A DNA stretch of 23,337 nt from a virus. The stretch spans positions 3,264 to 26,600 of the IMG/VR virus record IMGVR_UViG_3300030116_005565; one strand, given 5' to 3'. Within the stretch, counting starts at the first letter, position 1, and every line of letters starts with the position of its first letter. The notes under the pieces were generated by a model, which ran no database searches, was not told the origin of the DNA, and saw only the letters and a list, made by a program, of their open reading frames with translations. Made by a program: the position numbers and the translations under genes. Below, in pieces: positions 8,301 to 15,350 of the stretch.

Positions 8301-11105
8301 GTTGAAATAGAAATTACAGTAGAAAGAGCAAATCAAGCGGGTGTTGTTGTTTTTGAAACTGAACCTTCGGATGCTGCACCTGATATATGGTTTGAAAATG
8401 AATTGTCTTTTCCAATTAATGACAATGGTGAACATCAAGGTAACTTACAAAACCAAAACATACAAACACAAACCCCTGCTATAATAGAAACAAACTTTTT
8501 TGATTGTTTTTCTTTTGGTAATGGAGTGGAAAGCTATAGAGTTAGAGACTCAATAAAAGGTGAGCAATTTACTTATGGTAATAGAGTAACAACAACCGCA
8601 GGACAAGACTATAAAGAGGTGCATAGATTTGCTGACCTTACTTACAGTGGTGTTTTTAATGACGAAACAAATGTCAACAAGTTAAACGAATTTAATTTAG
8701 GTTTATTAAATTTTAAAAATTTGGAAGAGGCTTTTGCTTCTGTACAAAAACTTTTTGCTCGGGAAACTGATATATTAGTTCTGCAAGAAGATAGAATTTC
8801 ATATGTATTAGCAGGTAAAGATTTATTGTCAGACGCAGGTGGAGGTGGTGCATTGACATCTGTACCTCAAGTATTAGGGCAACAAATAGCTAGACTTGAA
8901 GAGTATGGTATAAGTAGAAACCCTGAAAGTTTCGCAGTATTTGGACCAGATAAATTTTTTACAGACGAGCAAAGGGGTGCAGTTCTACAACTTAAAGGAG
9001 GTGCATACAATAATGAATCACTAACGGTTATATCAGAGTTTGGTATGCGACCGTACTTTAGAGATCTATTTCACAGTACATATGATCAACAAAAAATTGG
9101 AGGGTTTGACCCATACATGAATGAATATGTTTTATCATCTAACGGAAATAAACTACCGTTTGTAGGTGATTGTGATTTTTGCGGCACGAGCAGAGACATA
9201 CAACTTCAACCAAATGTATCTTTTACATATTGTGTTAACGTAACCCAAGAGGTTGGTACTGTAAATATTGACTATGTTTTGCCAAGTGGTGGGAACAACA
9301 ATATAGTTACGGAAGACGGTACAGGTACTAGTAATGAAATATTAACAACCGAAACAAATTCTACCGCTTCAAGTGGCGGAAATATTGTAACCGAAGACGC
9401 TACCTCAAATAATAATTATACCATTACAGCACTTTACAACGGTAATTCATTTACTACAGGCCCCGTTAGTATTAGTGGTACATTACAAATTGACAAAAAT
9501 TCTGTTTATGCGGACATAATAGCAATTACCGTTTCATCAGATGCAATAACAACTGATGCCATTGAAATAACAACTTTTTGTCCTGAGCCAGATCAAATTA
9601 CCATATTCCAAGTTTCAATAACAAGCAATCAAGATCGAGGTAAATTCATACATAATGAATATAGATGGACAGATGGTTTATTTATATCTCCTTTACATTC
9701 AGAGCTCGTGGAATTTGCTTCAGGCACTCAATATCCATTGTTATCACAGTTTACAGAACTTACAGGATCGCAAGGCGCAGGAGTCATTCCAGATGACGGA
9801 GCAGAGATTACTATAATTAGCAACAAGTTAGACTTTGATGATTTTGAGTTTGACGCATCCAAAAACAACTTTAGATATTTAAGGACAAGTACATTCTATG
9901 GTAAAACTTTAACTGATTTGTCAGCTCTTCTAGCTGCTTCAGCTACAGCAACACCTATTAGCACAAGATTTGATCCACAATTTTCAGCACAATTTAATAT
10001 GCCTGCAGGCACATCGGCAGATAAAAACTTGTACTTAATATGGGATTATAGAAAATCTACACAAGTTCAGTTATGCTATTCAAATATAGATGCCACAGAT
10101 GCATGTTGTACATGTGCAGTAGAACCGACCCCAACATCGACTTTAACTCCAACACCAACTCCAACTATATGTCATCAATATACATTGGAAGTTCCTGCTG
10201 CATGTGAGTCTGTTTCCGTAAAAGCGACTGCAACAAACACTTCATCTGTAAACTTTACTAAGTGTGCGGGTGGCGCAGGTTTCAATTATATATTACAACC
10301 TAATGAGGAGGTTGAGGTTTATGCACAAACGGGTACTGTTACAGCAACTAATGGGGCTACTCTTACTGTTGTAGGGCAAAATGGGGGTGATGTAGGGACT
10401 TTCTGGTGGTTAGGGTGTGACGGTACACCAACACAAGAAACCGTTCATCCTGGCACAGCAAATGCAATCACAAGGTGTGCTATAAACGTACCGCAACAAC
10501 CTGTCGGTCAAGGTGGAACAATTACACAAACAGGATTATGTACAGTATTCTTTTATAGAGCTCAAGTTTGTAACTCAGCTTCTACTGTATTTTTACAAGG
10601 ACAAACAACGCTTGGACAATTCAGCATAGGTGATGTCGTACAATTTACTCCTATAAATCAAGATCTTATAAATACAGGACAACCGACAGAAACAAACTGT
10701 GCAACTATAGATAGAGTAGGTGTGGGTAATGGACAGGATGGTGTAATTAATTTACAAGCCTCAGCTTGTGGTGATACAACTAATTGTCCACAAACAATAC
10801 CTGTTTACAAATGGGTGTTTAGTAGCAATTCACCTGGTGCGGGCTCTGCCACTCCTATACCGTGTACAGATAGCACATTCTGCGCAACTTTTGTTTACAC
10901 TACTGCATCTAGTTTATCAACAACATTCCCAGGGGTCACTAGATTTTATTTGGATATAAATCTTAATGTACCGTTCCAAGGACAAAACAATTACTTTGGT
11001 GTGGCTGCCCCTGCTGCGGGACAGACTCAAGCAAATCCACAATTTAAACAAGGTGTTTTGAGGATGGATGATTCAGGATTTTCAACGGAACTTCAAATAT
11101 GTTAA
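5373..11105 (+). CDS. Giant tail hub/muzzle-like structural protein with Cys-rich C-terminal modules
   Basis: The product has 1910 residues. Its N-terminus (residues 6-53) contains RNFVRGRMNKSLDERLVPNG, a signature I recognise at the start of large stabilisation or muzzle proteins of marine and crAss-like phages; P22 gp10 is the usual comparison. Residues about 60-360 have recurring short beta motifs suggesting a propeller-like body. Residues about 1190-1260 end this body (GGFDPYMNEYVLSSN at 1243). From about residue 1260 the character changes to Ser/Thr/Gly-rich beta modules with many Cys. There is a 29-residue repeat (SGGN..IVTED, at 1305 and 1334), a Thr/Pro linker (1584-1598) and two modules shared with the next gene (around 1627 and 1727). 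The protein looks like a tail hub fused to surface-exposed adhesion modules. The C-terminal domains could also be passive decoration. Confidence 0.85.
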   Translation: MPNTQRNFVRGRMNKSLDERLVPNGEYIDALNVRLGSTEASEIGAVENSKGNTQLTTLQYEETGSDEATTFLSPDAKCIGTFEDGQNNRIYWFVHDPNFSKGLTKKLDLIVSLNPTTNNLNYHVVSIDDGTGVNTTLNFNSTNLITSVNKIEDLLFFTDNVNPPRVINVQTNYPNPEFNQDLITAEELLVIKKPPTASPQLSFKFKTNPLGDDFLSDRFICFAYRYQYANGEFSATSQWTQPAFDPGIYDYNFSTNTNEGMINTISGVDIVFNSGSPLVKAIQLLYKENVSNVIKIIDKLDKNLLGYADNTDYSFAFNNSKIFTVLPESELLRLYDNVPLRAVAQTIMGNRLVYGNYYEGYDLKDLYNNPVQQQYTAQLVETEITNINLETSTIAGTYTYGASKTIANSVLQVELGALNQFTQLIAGVSLNFTFVFEHSEYDPTASQPTTTTQNVELQFSYTLPRDYTSVFDLVADSEFQEAIGTSGNIKPVYDAAGANSCTGFTLTDNFNCLVPTTQTTSTGTVTKYASGITSSTTAAGEPIAIVGNVPASTAIKLQLPAMRYVTDPASPTGGFYEYYKIVSSEATYSSVSTPKSLHSNRGYEVGIVYMDEFLRSSTALTSTNNTVYIPCRNSRQQNEIQVTIPWGQRAPFWAKFYKFCIKPDKGTYETIYAETYFKDPNSNSVYFLLEGENAAKVESGQRLVVKRDSGGAVEQCVVATVIEKASQEANFLQIENPFNTGTDPTAEGYYLPIPSGAYAEIVPSGFNISVDQSVGQNFVAYPAVRTTFPANNTTRGYPVGRARVNILNPNPDFATVTPTEYKYKDYTIPVNSKINIRIFQNREGGNRKNGKGCEFRRNLYESPDLFASQNYNDFKDWFDGDNIANKIISNSVPEVGGGGTVNNVYNNTILTGAATEPEEQIRRSNQNPYINVAVDTNYYQFYRSDPSLGGDNSFWFLATGTLSCKSALGIGGQSSNVEIEITVERANQAGVVVFETEPSDAAPDIWFENELSFPINDNGEHQGNLQNQNIQTQTPAIIETNFFDCFSFGNGVESYRVRDSIKGEQFTYGNRVTTTAGQDYKEVHRFADLTYSGVFNDETNVNKLNEFNLGLLNFKNLEEAFASVQKLFARETDILVLQEDRISYVLAGKDLLSDAGGGGALTSVPQVLGQQIARLEEYGISRNPESFAVFGPDKFFTDEQRGAVLQLKGGAYNNESLTVISEFGMRPYFRDLFHSTYDQQKIGGFDPYMNEYVLSSNGNKLPFVGDCDFCGTSRDIQLQPNVSFTYCVNVTQEVGTVNIDYVLPSGGNNNIVTEDGTGTSNEILTTETNSTASSGGNIVTEDATSNNNYTITALYNGNSFTTGPVSISGTLQIDKNSVYADIIAITVSSDAITTDAIEITTFCPEPDQITIFQVSITSNQDRGKFIHNEYRWTDGLFISPLHSELVEFASGTQYPLLSQFTELTGSQGAGVIPDDGAEITIISNKLDFDDFEFDASKNNFRYLRTSTFYGKTLTDLSALLAASATATPISTRFDPQFSAQFNMPAGTSADKNLYLIWDYRKSTQVQLCYSNIDATDACCTCAVEPTPTSTLTPTPTPTICHQYTLEVPAACESVSVKATATNTSSVNFTKCAGGAGFNYILQPNEEVEVYAQTGTVTATNGATLTVVGQNGGDVGTFWWLGCDGTPTQETVHPGTANAITRCAINVPQQPVGQGGTITQTGLCTVFFYRAQVCNSASTVFLQGQTTLGQFSIGDVVQFTPINQDLINTGQPTETNCATIDRVGVGNGQDGVINLQASACGDTTNCPQTIPVYKWVFSSNSPGAGSATPIPCTDSTFCATFVYTTASSLSTTFPGVTRFYLDINLNVPFQGQNNYFGVAAPAAGQTQANPQFKQGVLRMDDSGFSTELQIC
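9285..9404 (+). repeat. 29-residue tandem protein repeat inside the giant tail protein
   Basis: Residues from 1305 read SGGNNNIVTEDGT and residues from 1334 read SGGNIVTEDAT. The copies are 29 residues apart and differ at synonymous sites (gttacggaagac versus gtaaccgaagac), so this is an old coding repeat rather than a recent DNA duplication. It marks the start of the modular C-terminal half. Confidence 0.6.
10122..10166 (+). other. Thr/Pro-rich linker in the giant tail protein
   Basis: Fifteen codons (residues 1584-1598) encode EPTPTSTLTPTPTPT, between a Cys cluster (ACCTCAVE) and a new Cys-containing module (ICHQYTLEV). It separates the hub portion from the terminal modules. Thr/Pro runs of this sort are flexible, extended and classic O-glycosylation substrates. 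A GlcNAc-transferase-like gene lies 3 kb downstream. Confidence 0.75.
10551..10571 (+). repeat. Copy of the [YF]Y-x-[LAI]-x-x-C module start (giant tail protein)
   Basis: FYRAQVC (residues 1727-1733) opens a module that matches four modules in the next gene: YYKLLSC, YYNAVEC, YYNLRKC and FYQIRQC. Each is followed by 50 to 70 residues of Gly/Ser/Thr-rich sequence with one or more further Cys. A second shared module type lies just upstream, at NFTKC (residue 1627). Confidence 0.65.
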
Positions 11106-11110
11106 CTTTG
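11103..11110 (+). promoter_or_regulatory. Bacteroidota-type promoter element (TAACTTTG) over a stop codon
   Basis: TAACTTTG fits TAnnTTTG, and its first three bases are the TAA stop of the giant tail gene. TTTC at 11080-11083 lies 19 bases upstream, close to the expected -33 TTTG element and spacing. Transcription would start at or next to the ATG at 11116, giving a leaderless or nearly leaderless message. Chance occurrence is possible in AT-rich DNA. Confidence 0.45.
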
Positions 11111-11115
11111 TAATT

Positions 11116-13209
11116 ATGGGAGCTGCAGCGGTATTTTACATAGACGGACCTAGTTTTGAAGAAGCTACAACAGTATTTTCAGATGCAGCCTTAACAACTT
11201 GCGCTCCAAATGGTTTTTACCAAATAGGTGGTATTGTTAGAGAGCAAGTGGATTGTGTTGCAGGTTTAGGTGGTAGACTATTACCACAAACAGCTTGTCC
11301 ATCTTGTGGTGCACCGCCTACTACTGCACCTCCTGTCACAACACCACCCGCCACAACTTCACCTCCTATAACTCAACCACCTCCTGTTACGTTGTATTAT
11401 AAACTATTGTCTTGTCCAACCACTCAAGGTAGCACATTAAAATATACGGCTACACCGCCTGATACTTCACAGTTTAACCAAAGATATCAAGACAGTCAAC
11501 AAGACCCACCTATATTTTATATTTATGATAATAGTGCAGGTAACCCAACGCCACCTGCAGGGACTATAAGTAACGAAATACAAATAGTCCCTACACAATT
11601 TGGTTGCCCACCGCCTGCTGTTCAATATAATTACTATAATGCAGTAGAGTGTAATAATGTAACGGCAGTTGTCATAAGGTCAGCGATCAATACCACGTTA
11701 AACTCTAGTGAAGTTGTTAGAACAGTTGGCTCTTCTGTCTGTTACTCCATTCAAACAGTTGCGGCTGAAACTACAAACTTTTTGGAATACGATAGTAGTA
11801 TACCACCTTTCGCTAATTGTGATGCATGTGACCCACCAGTCCAAGATCCTAATGGTTTTATAATATCACAAAGTGGTCAATCAGATAGTGAGGTACAGCA
11901 AGATGCAAATAACCCAAGAACAGAGGGACAAAAAGTATTGACTAATATAAACAGTAATTGTTGGACACTCGGCACACCTATTATTACTAGTACAGGTAAT
12001 ACTATTACAGGCGATTGTCCACCTGTATCGCCATGTACTTTATTTATTGTTCAAGGTGGAGGATCGGGTGGTACAATAAGTTATACTGACTGCGATGGCA
12101 CAAATTTTAACAGCCAAGCAATTGGTATAAATGAAGAAACAGCCAGATGTGTGGTAACAGGATCTATTACCGCAACAGGTACAGTAACTTTGGACGAACA
12201 ATCTCCTTGCGACGGAACACCAAGCGCACCTTCGGATCCATACGATTATTACAATCTACGAAAATGCGATGGTACAGGTTCCACAATTGTAGCACGTTAC
12301 AACGGTGCTGCAATTAGTAATGGTCAATCAGTAAAAATAGGTGGAATTTGCTATCAAGTAATAAGCACATCCACTGACTCATCTACAACTACCGATATAG
12401 TAGGTAATCAAATATACACTAACTGTTCTACTTGTGATCCATGCGCAGGTGTGACTACGTTATCTTTGAGTTATAACCCTAATAATAACTGTACAACTAG
12501 TGGCAGTGTTAATGTTAGAGCAAACGGTACAACACTGTTGTCAGCAAGTCAAATATATAACCCAACAGGTGCGTGCGATAGTACAAACTTTGCAGCCATA
12601 GGTTGGTATACACAAATCACTGCATCAGGATCAAGTTCTAAATTTTGGAATGGTGCTGCATTTACGCAAACCATAAGCCCATGTCCGACTGCACCAACAG
12701 AAGTAACGGCAACTTTAGGAAATGTTATCAACGAAATAGTAGGCCCAACAGAAGGATATACTATAAGTGGAGACGTTGCAGGAGATACTAGAAAGGGTGC
12801 ATATGGAGCTTCTACTCCATTTACATTCAACACCACTGTTTCTGCGAATCAAGGCTTTTCGTTTACGACACCTGCTAATGTTACTAACTTTAGCGGTACA
12901 CTTACGACGTCTGATGTAACGGGCAACACAACTATAACAGGTACCGTAGCTGAGGACAGACCAGCTAACTTCTATCAAATAAGACAGTGTGGTACTAACA
13001 CTTTATTTAATATTGAATCTGGAACTCCGTTTTCAACAAACACAGTGGTAGTGTTTAGATTTGATGGTGGGTCAGGGTTTCCATGCGGAACTATAATTGG
13101 CAATGCACCAATAGGTGCAACTGTTGCTGGAAGTGTAATGTATCAAGTACCAAGCTGTAATAGTCCGCAATGTACACAAGGCGGTTCTTTTCCTTTCAGC
13201 ACTTTCTAA
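11116..13209 (+). CDS. Cys-rich modular tail fibre/adhesin-like protein
   Basis: The ATG at 11116 gives 697 residues and starts 10 bases after the previous stop. The in-frame ATG at 11068 would overlap the giant gene by 38 bases and is less likely. The first module (residues 1-65) reads AVFYIDGPSFEEATTVFSDA and ends CPSC, a pattern recurrent in marine-phage tail proteins. A Thr/Pro linker follows (66-92). Then come YYKLLSC (from 94), YYNAVEC (173-179) and ISYTDC (321-326). YYNLRKC (378-384), a long Thr/Ser/Gly-rich beta segment (about 430-610) and FYQIRQC (619-625) follow. The many Cys residues, often in CxxC pairs, suggest disulfides or metal sites in short beta domains. Location next to the hub gene and modular build point to a receptor-binding fibre or decoration. 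No catalytic motif was seen and there is no signal peptide. Confidence 0.8.
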   Translation: MGAAAVFYIDGPSFEEATTVFSDAALTTCAPNGFYQIGGIVREQVDCVAGLGGRLLPQTACPSCGAPPTTAPPVTTPPATTSPPITQPPPVTLYYKLLSCPTTQGSTLKYTATPPDTSQFNQRYQDSQQDPPIFYIYDNSAGNPTPPAGTISNEIQIVPTQFGCPPPAVQYNYYNAVECNNVTAVVIRSAINTTLNSSEVVRTVGSSVCYSIQTVAAETTNFLEYDSSIPPFANCDACDPPVQDPNGFIISQSGQSDSEVQQDANNPRTEGQKVLTNINSNCWTLGTPIITSTGNTITGDCPPVSPCTLFIVQGGGSGGTISYTDCDGTNFNSQAIGINEETARCVVTGSITATGTVTLDEQSPCDGTPSAPSDPYDYYNLRKCDGTGSTIVARYNGAAISNGQSVKIGGICYQVISTSTDSSTTTDIVGNQIYTNCSTCDPCAGVTTLSLSYNPNNNCTTSGSVNVRANGTTLLSASQIYNPTGACDSTNFAAIGWYTQITASGSSSKFWNGAAFTQTISPCPTAPTEVTATLGNVINEIVGPTEGYTISGDVAGDTRKGAYGASTPFTFNTTVSANQGFSFTTPANVTNFSGTLTTSDVTGNTTITGTVAEDRPANFYQIRQCGTNTLFNIESGTPFSTNTVVVFRFDGGSGFPCGTIIGNAPIGATVAGSVMYQVPSCNSPQCTQGGSFPFSTF
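11311..11391 (+). other. Thr/Pro-rich mucin-like linker in the fibre-like protein
   Basis: Residues 66-92 are almost entirely Thr, Pro and Ala (TTAPPVTTPPATTSPPIT in the middle). They connect the first CPSC-ending module to the first YYKLLSC module. Composition and placement match the linker at residues 1584-1598 of the giant protein, but the repeat unit is different (TTxPP against TPTP), so the two linkers are not simple copies. Confidence 0.8.
11395..12990 (+). repeat. Four copies of a Tyr-Tyr...Cys module in the fibre-like protein
   Basis: The consensus [YF]Y-x-[LAI]-x-x-C begins modules at residues 94, 173, 378 and 619 (YYKLLSC, YYNAVEC, YYNLRKC, FYQIRQC). A different module (ISYTDC at 321, continuing NEETARCVVTGSITATG) matches NFTKC...NEEVEVYAQTGTVTATN in the giant protein. 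Spacing is irregular, so this is divergent domain duplication and shuffling, not a tandem DNA repeat. Confidence 0.65.
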
Positions 13210-13212
13210 AAT

Positions 13213-13229
13213 ATTACTACCTTAGTAAT
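13213..13229 (+). other. Short AT-rich hairpin before the glycosyltransferase gene
   Basis: ATTACTA (13213-13219) and TAGTAAT (13223-13229) form a perfect 7-bp stem with a CCT loop, 3 bases after the fibre gene stop and 12 bases before the next ATG. Only two G-C pairs form and no long T-run follows, so it is a weak terminator at best. It may be a processing or stability element between the two genes. Confidence 0.35.
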
Positions 13230-13241
13230 TAATTTAATCAA

Positions 13242-14507
13242 ATGGAATCTATATTTATTCAAATTCCTAGTTACAGGGATCCTGAATTATTGCCTACGAT
13301 CAAAGATATATTAGCGACAGCAATACACCCCGAAAGACTTACATTTGGTATTTGTCATCAATTTCATCCAGATGATACATGGGACAATTTAGAAGAATAC
13401 AAAGATGATCCACGGTTTCGTATAATATCTGTACCATGGGATGAGTCACGTGGATTGTGTTGGGCGAGACACCTTATACAAAAATTATGGAAAGGAGAAA
13501 AATGGACACTTCAACTTGATTCACATCATAGAATGCTACACGGTTGGGATCAAGCTTTGATATATATGGCTAATCAAACAGAGGTTTCCAAACCTATGTT
13601 AACAACTTATTGTGGAATGTATAATCCAAAGACTAACGAAAAGATATGTGAGGCTCCATATAAAATGTTACCTGTAAAATTTACCAGTGCAGGTACAATA
13701 GTTTTTACACCTAGCGAAATAGAAAGGTGGCAAAGTTTGTCTAAGCCTATACCAGGTAGATTTGTTTCTGGGCATTTTTATTTTACGTTAGGTATTCATT
13801 GTAAAGAATATCTTTATGATCCAAATTTATATTTTCAAGGCGATGAGATATCGCTTTCTGTTAGATCATATTCTTTAGGTTACGATATATTTCATCCTCA
13901 CAGAACTGTTGTTTGGCATGAATATACTAGAGATGGCAGAACAAAACATTGGGATGATTTTAAAAATGAATCAACAAATAAATTGAATACAACATGGTAT
14001 AAAATAGATGAAGCATCAAAGAGTAGGTTGCGTCAGTTATTAGGAATGGAAGATAATGGATATACTTTATACCCTCACGATATTGGAAGGATTAGAACTC
14101 TTAAAGAATATGAAGACTATGCGGGTGTTGATTTTAAATTAAGAAGACTTCATTTAGATGCGAAAGATGGCAAGATACCACCAACTGTGTTGTCACGAGA
14201 TGATAATTGGAGAACTGTGTCACAAACATTGTACAAGGGCACTGTAGATTGGAGTAAAGAATATCCTAATATACAAAAGTCTCTTGGTTGCACATGCAAT
14301 ATATCTTTTATAATGGTTGCAATCGAAGATGAAACAGGGCGAACTTTATATCGAGAGGACTTAAATAAAAGCGAGTATAAAAATGGTGCGCTTACTACAC
14401 TAGCCTACGAGTTTGAATCTACTGAGACACCTGTTAAATCTATTGTATGGACATATACAACCAAAAATGAATGGGTGCATAAAATAGAGAAACAAATAAT
14501 TTCTTAA
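13242..14507 (+). CDS. GlcNAc-transferase-like glycosyltransferase (GT60 / Pfam Glcnac type)
   Basis: This 421-residue protein probably transfers a sugar, GlcNAc by family analogy, from a nucleotide donor. It begins IFIQIPSYRDPELLPTIKD, the hallmark first strand and helix of the family. It continues with ESRGLCWARHLIQ and LQLDSHHRM, whose D93-S94-H95 takes the place of the DxD metal-binding motif. G200-D201-E202 (YFQGDEISLSVR) and the segment YDIFHPHRTVVWHEY complete the GT-A core at about residue 230. Residues about 330-421 form a separate, probably beta-rich, C-terminal extension. GT60 includes polypeptide alpha-GlcNAc-transferases acting on hydroxyproline (Dictyostelium Skp1) and on Thr in mucins (Trypanosoma). 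It sits inside the virion operon directly after two proteins with Thr/Pro linkers, suggesting virion protein glycosylation. Cell-surface glycan modification of the host is the alternative. No membrane segment is visible, so cytoplasmic action is likely. Confidence 0.87.
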   Translation: MESIFIQIPSYRDPELLPTIKDILATAIHPERLTFGICHQFHPDDTWDNLEEYKDDPRFRIISVPWDESRGLCWARHLIQKLWKGEKWTLQLDSHHRMLHGWDQALIYMANQTEVSKPMLTTYCGMYNPKTNEKICEAPYKMLPVKFTSAGTIVFTPSEIERWQSLSKPIPGRFVSGHFYFTLGIHCKEYLYDPNLYFQGDEISLSVRSYSLGYDIFHPHRTVVWHEYTRDGRTKHWDDFKNESTNKLNTTWYKIDEASKSRLRQLLGMEDNGYTLYPHDIGRIRTLKEYEDYAGVDFKLRRLHLDAKDGKIPPTVLSRDDNWRTVSQTLYKGTVDWSKEYPNIQKSLGCTCNISFIMVAIEDETGRTLYREDLNKSEYKNGALTTLAYEFESTETPVKSIVWTYTTKNEWVHKIEKQIIS

Positions 14508-14520
14508 TTTAGTACAAAAT

Positions 14521-15336
14521 ATGGCACACGAAAACTTAAATTTTACAGACCTTACACTTACCTTTAGTGAAAACTCACAAGGTTGGCCTTCTTTTTATTC
14601 ATATATACCTGAGCAAATGATAGGCATGAATAACTTTTTTTACAGTTTCAAAGGAGGCAACATATATCAACACAACACTAATGCAGTGCGTAATAATTAT
14701 TACAACGTGCAATACCTGTCTCAAATAAAAAGTGTATTTAATGAGCTACCACTTGAAAACAAAGTGTTCAAAACTCTGAATATCGAAGGTGAAAACTCAT
14801 GGACAACAACTTTTGAAACTGATTTACCTAATACAGGTCTAGTGAATGATGATTGGTTTGTAAAAAAGGAAGGTGATTGGTTTGCTTACATAAGATCTAC
14901 AGGCACTGATCCTGCAAACGTTACTGAGTATCTTCAAAGATCAATGAATGGTATTGCTCAAAGCACAAGTGTTACAGGTACAAGCACAATACCAATAATA
15001 AACTTTGCAAATAGTGTTGAAATAGGTAATATAATCGCCATAGGGGATATGATATATCACGCTATACCCCCTTACACCACGCCAACACTTGCAGGCAAAA
15101 TTACAAACATAGAGGTTGACATACCAAACAATATAAATAGAATTACACTAGACGCAACAATAACAGGGGCAACAGCACCATCCACGCAGACGGGTTTTAT
15201 ATTATATATCAAAAATCAAACAGTAGAATCTCATGGTTTACTTGGACACTATATGGTTTTCACTATGCAGAATAACAAGACAACTTCAACAGAATTGTTT
15301 GCTGTTGAAACTGAGGTCTCGAAAAGCTTTCCATAA
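14521..15336 (+). CDS. Conserved tail/virion structural protein
   Basis: The product has 271 residues. The N-terminal half has LTFSENSQGWPSFYSYIPEQ followed by the pattern NNFFYSFKGGNIYQHN, then FNELPLENKVFKTLNIEGEN. I recognise this block from structural proteins of many marine and T4-like or crAss-like phage clusters, where its function is not established. Residues about 150-235 are beta-rich, with an alternating hydrophobic pattern, and include IGNIIAIGDMIYHAIPPYTT. The C-terminal section ends HYMVFTMQNNKTTSTELFAV. No membrane segment or enzymatic motif is seen. It follows the glycosyltransferase by 13 bases, so it is probably on the same transcript. It could be a fibre-anchoring or baseplate-like component. 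Confidence 0.72.
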   Translation: MAHENLNFTDLTLTFSENSQGWPSFYSYIPEQMIGMNNFFYSFKGGNIYQHNTNAVRNNYYNVQYLSQIKSVFNELPLENKVFKTLNIEGENSWTTTFETDLPNTGLVNDDWFVKKEGDWFAYIRSTGTDPANVTEYLQRSMNGIAQSTSVTGTSTIPIINFANSVEIGNIIAIGDMIYHAIPPYTTPTLAGKITNIEVDIPNNINRITLDATITGATAPSTQTGFILYIKNQTVESHGLLGHYMVFTMQNNKTTSTELFAVETEVSKSFP

Positions 15337-15342
15337 AATTAG

Positions 15343-15350
15343 TATCTTTG
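15343..15350 (+). promoter_or_regulatory. Second TATCTTTG promoter-like element
   Basis: TATCTTTG is identical to the element at 3695-3702. It lies 6 bases after the preceding stop codon and its last three bases are the TTG start of the acetyltransferase gene. No -33 TTTG element was found at the usual spacing. If active, its transcript would begin after that TTG and could not use it, so either the promoter or the start codon call must be wrong, or the promoter serves the ejection genes from 15769. Confidence 0.35.

Noticed and set aside
11068-11115. Upstream ATG for the fibre-like gene, or a programmed frameshift from the giant gene
   Set aside because: No slippery sequence was seen at the overlap, and the ATG at 11116 starts cleanly after the stop. 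Kept only as an alternative in the findings.
10551-13209. Diversity-generating retroelement target in the fibre gene
   Set aside because: No reverse transcriptase, template repeat or C-type-lectin-like variable C-terminus was seen in the window.
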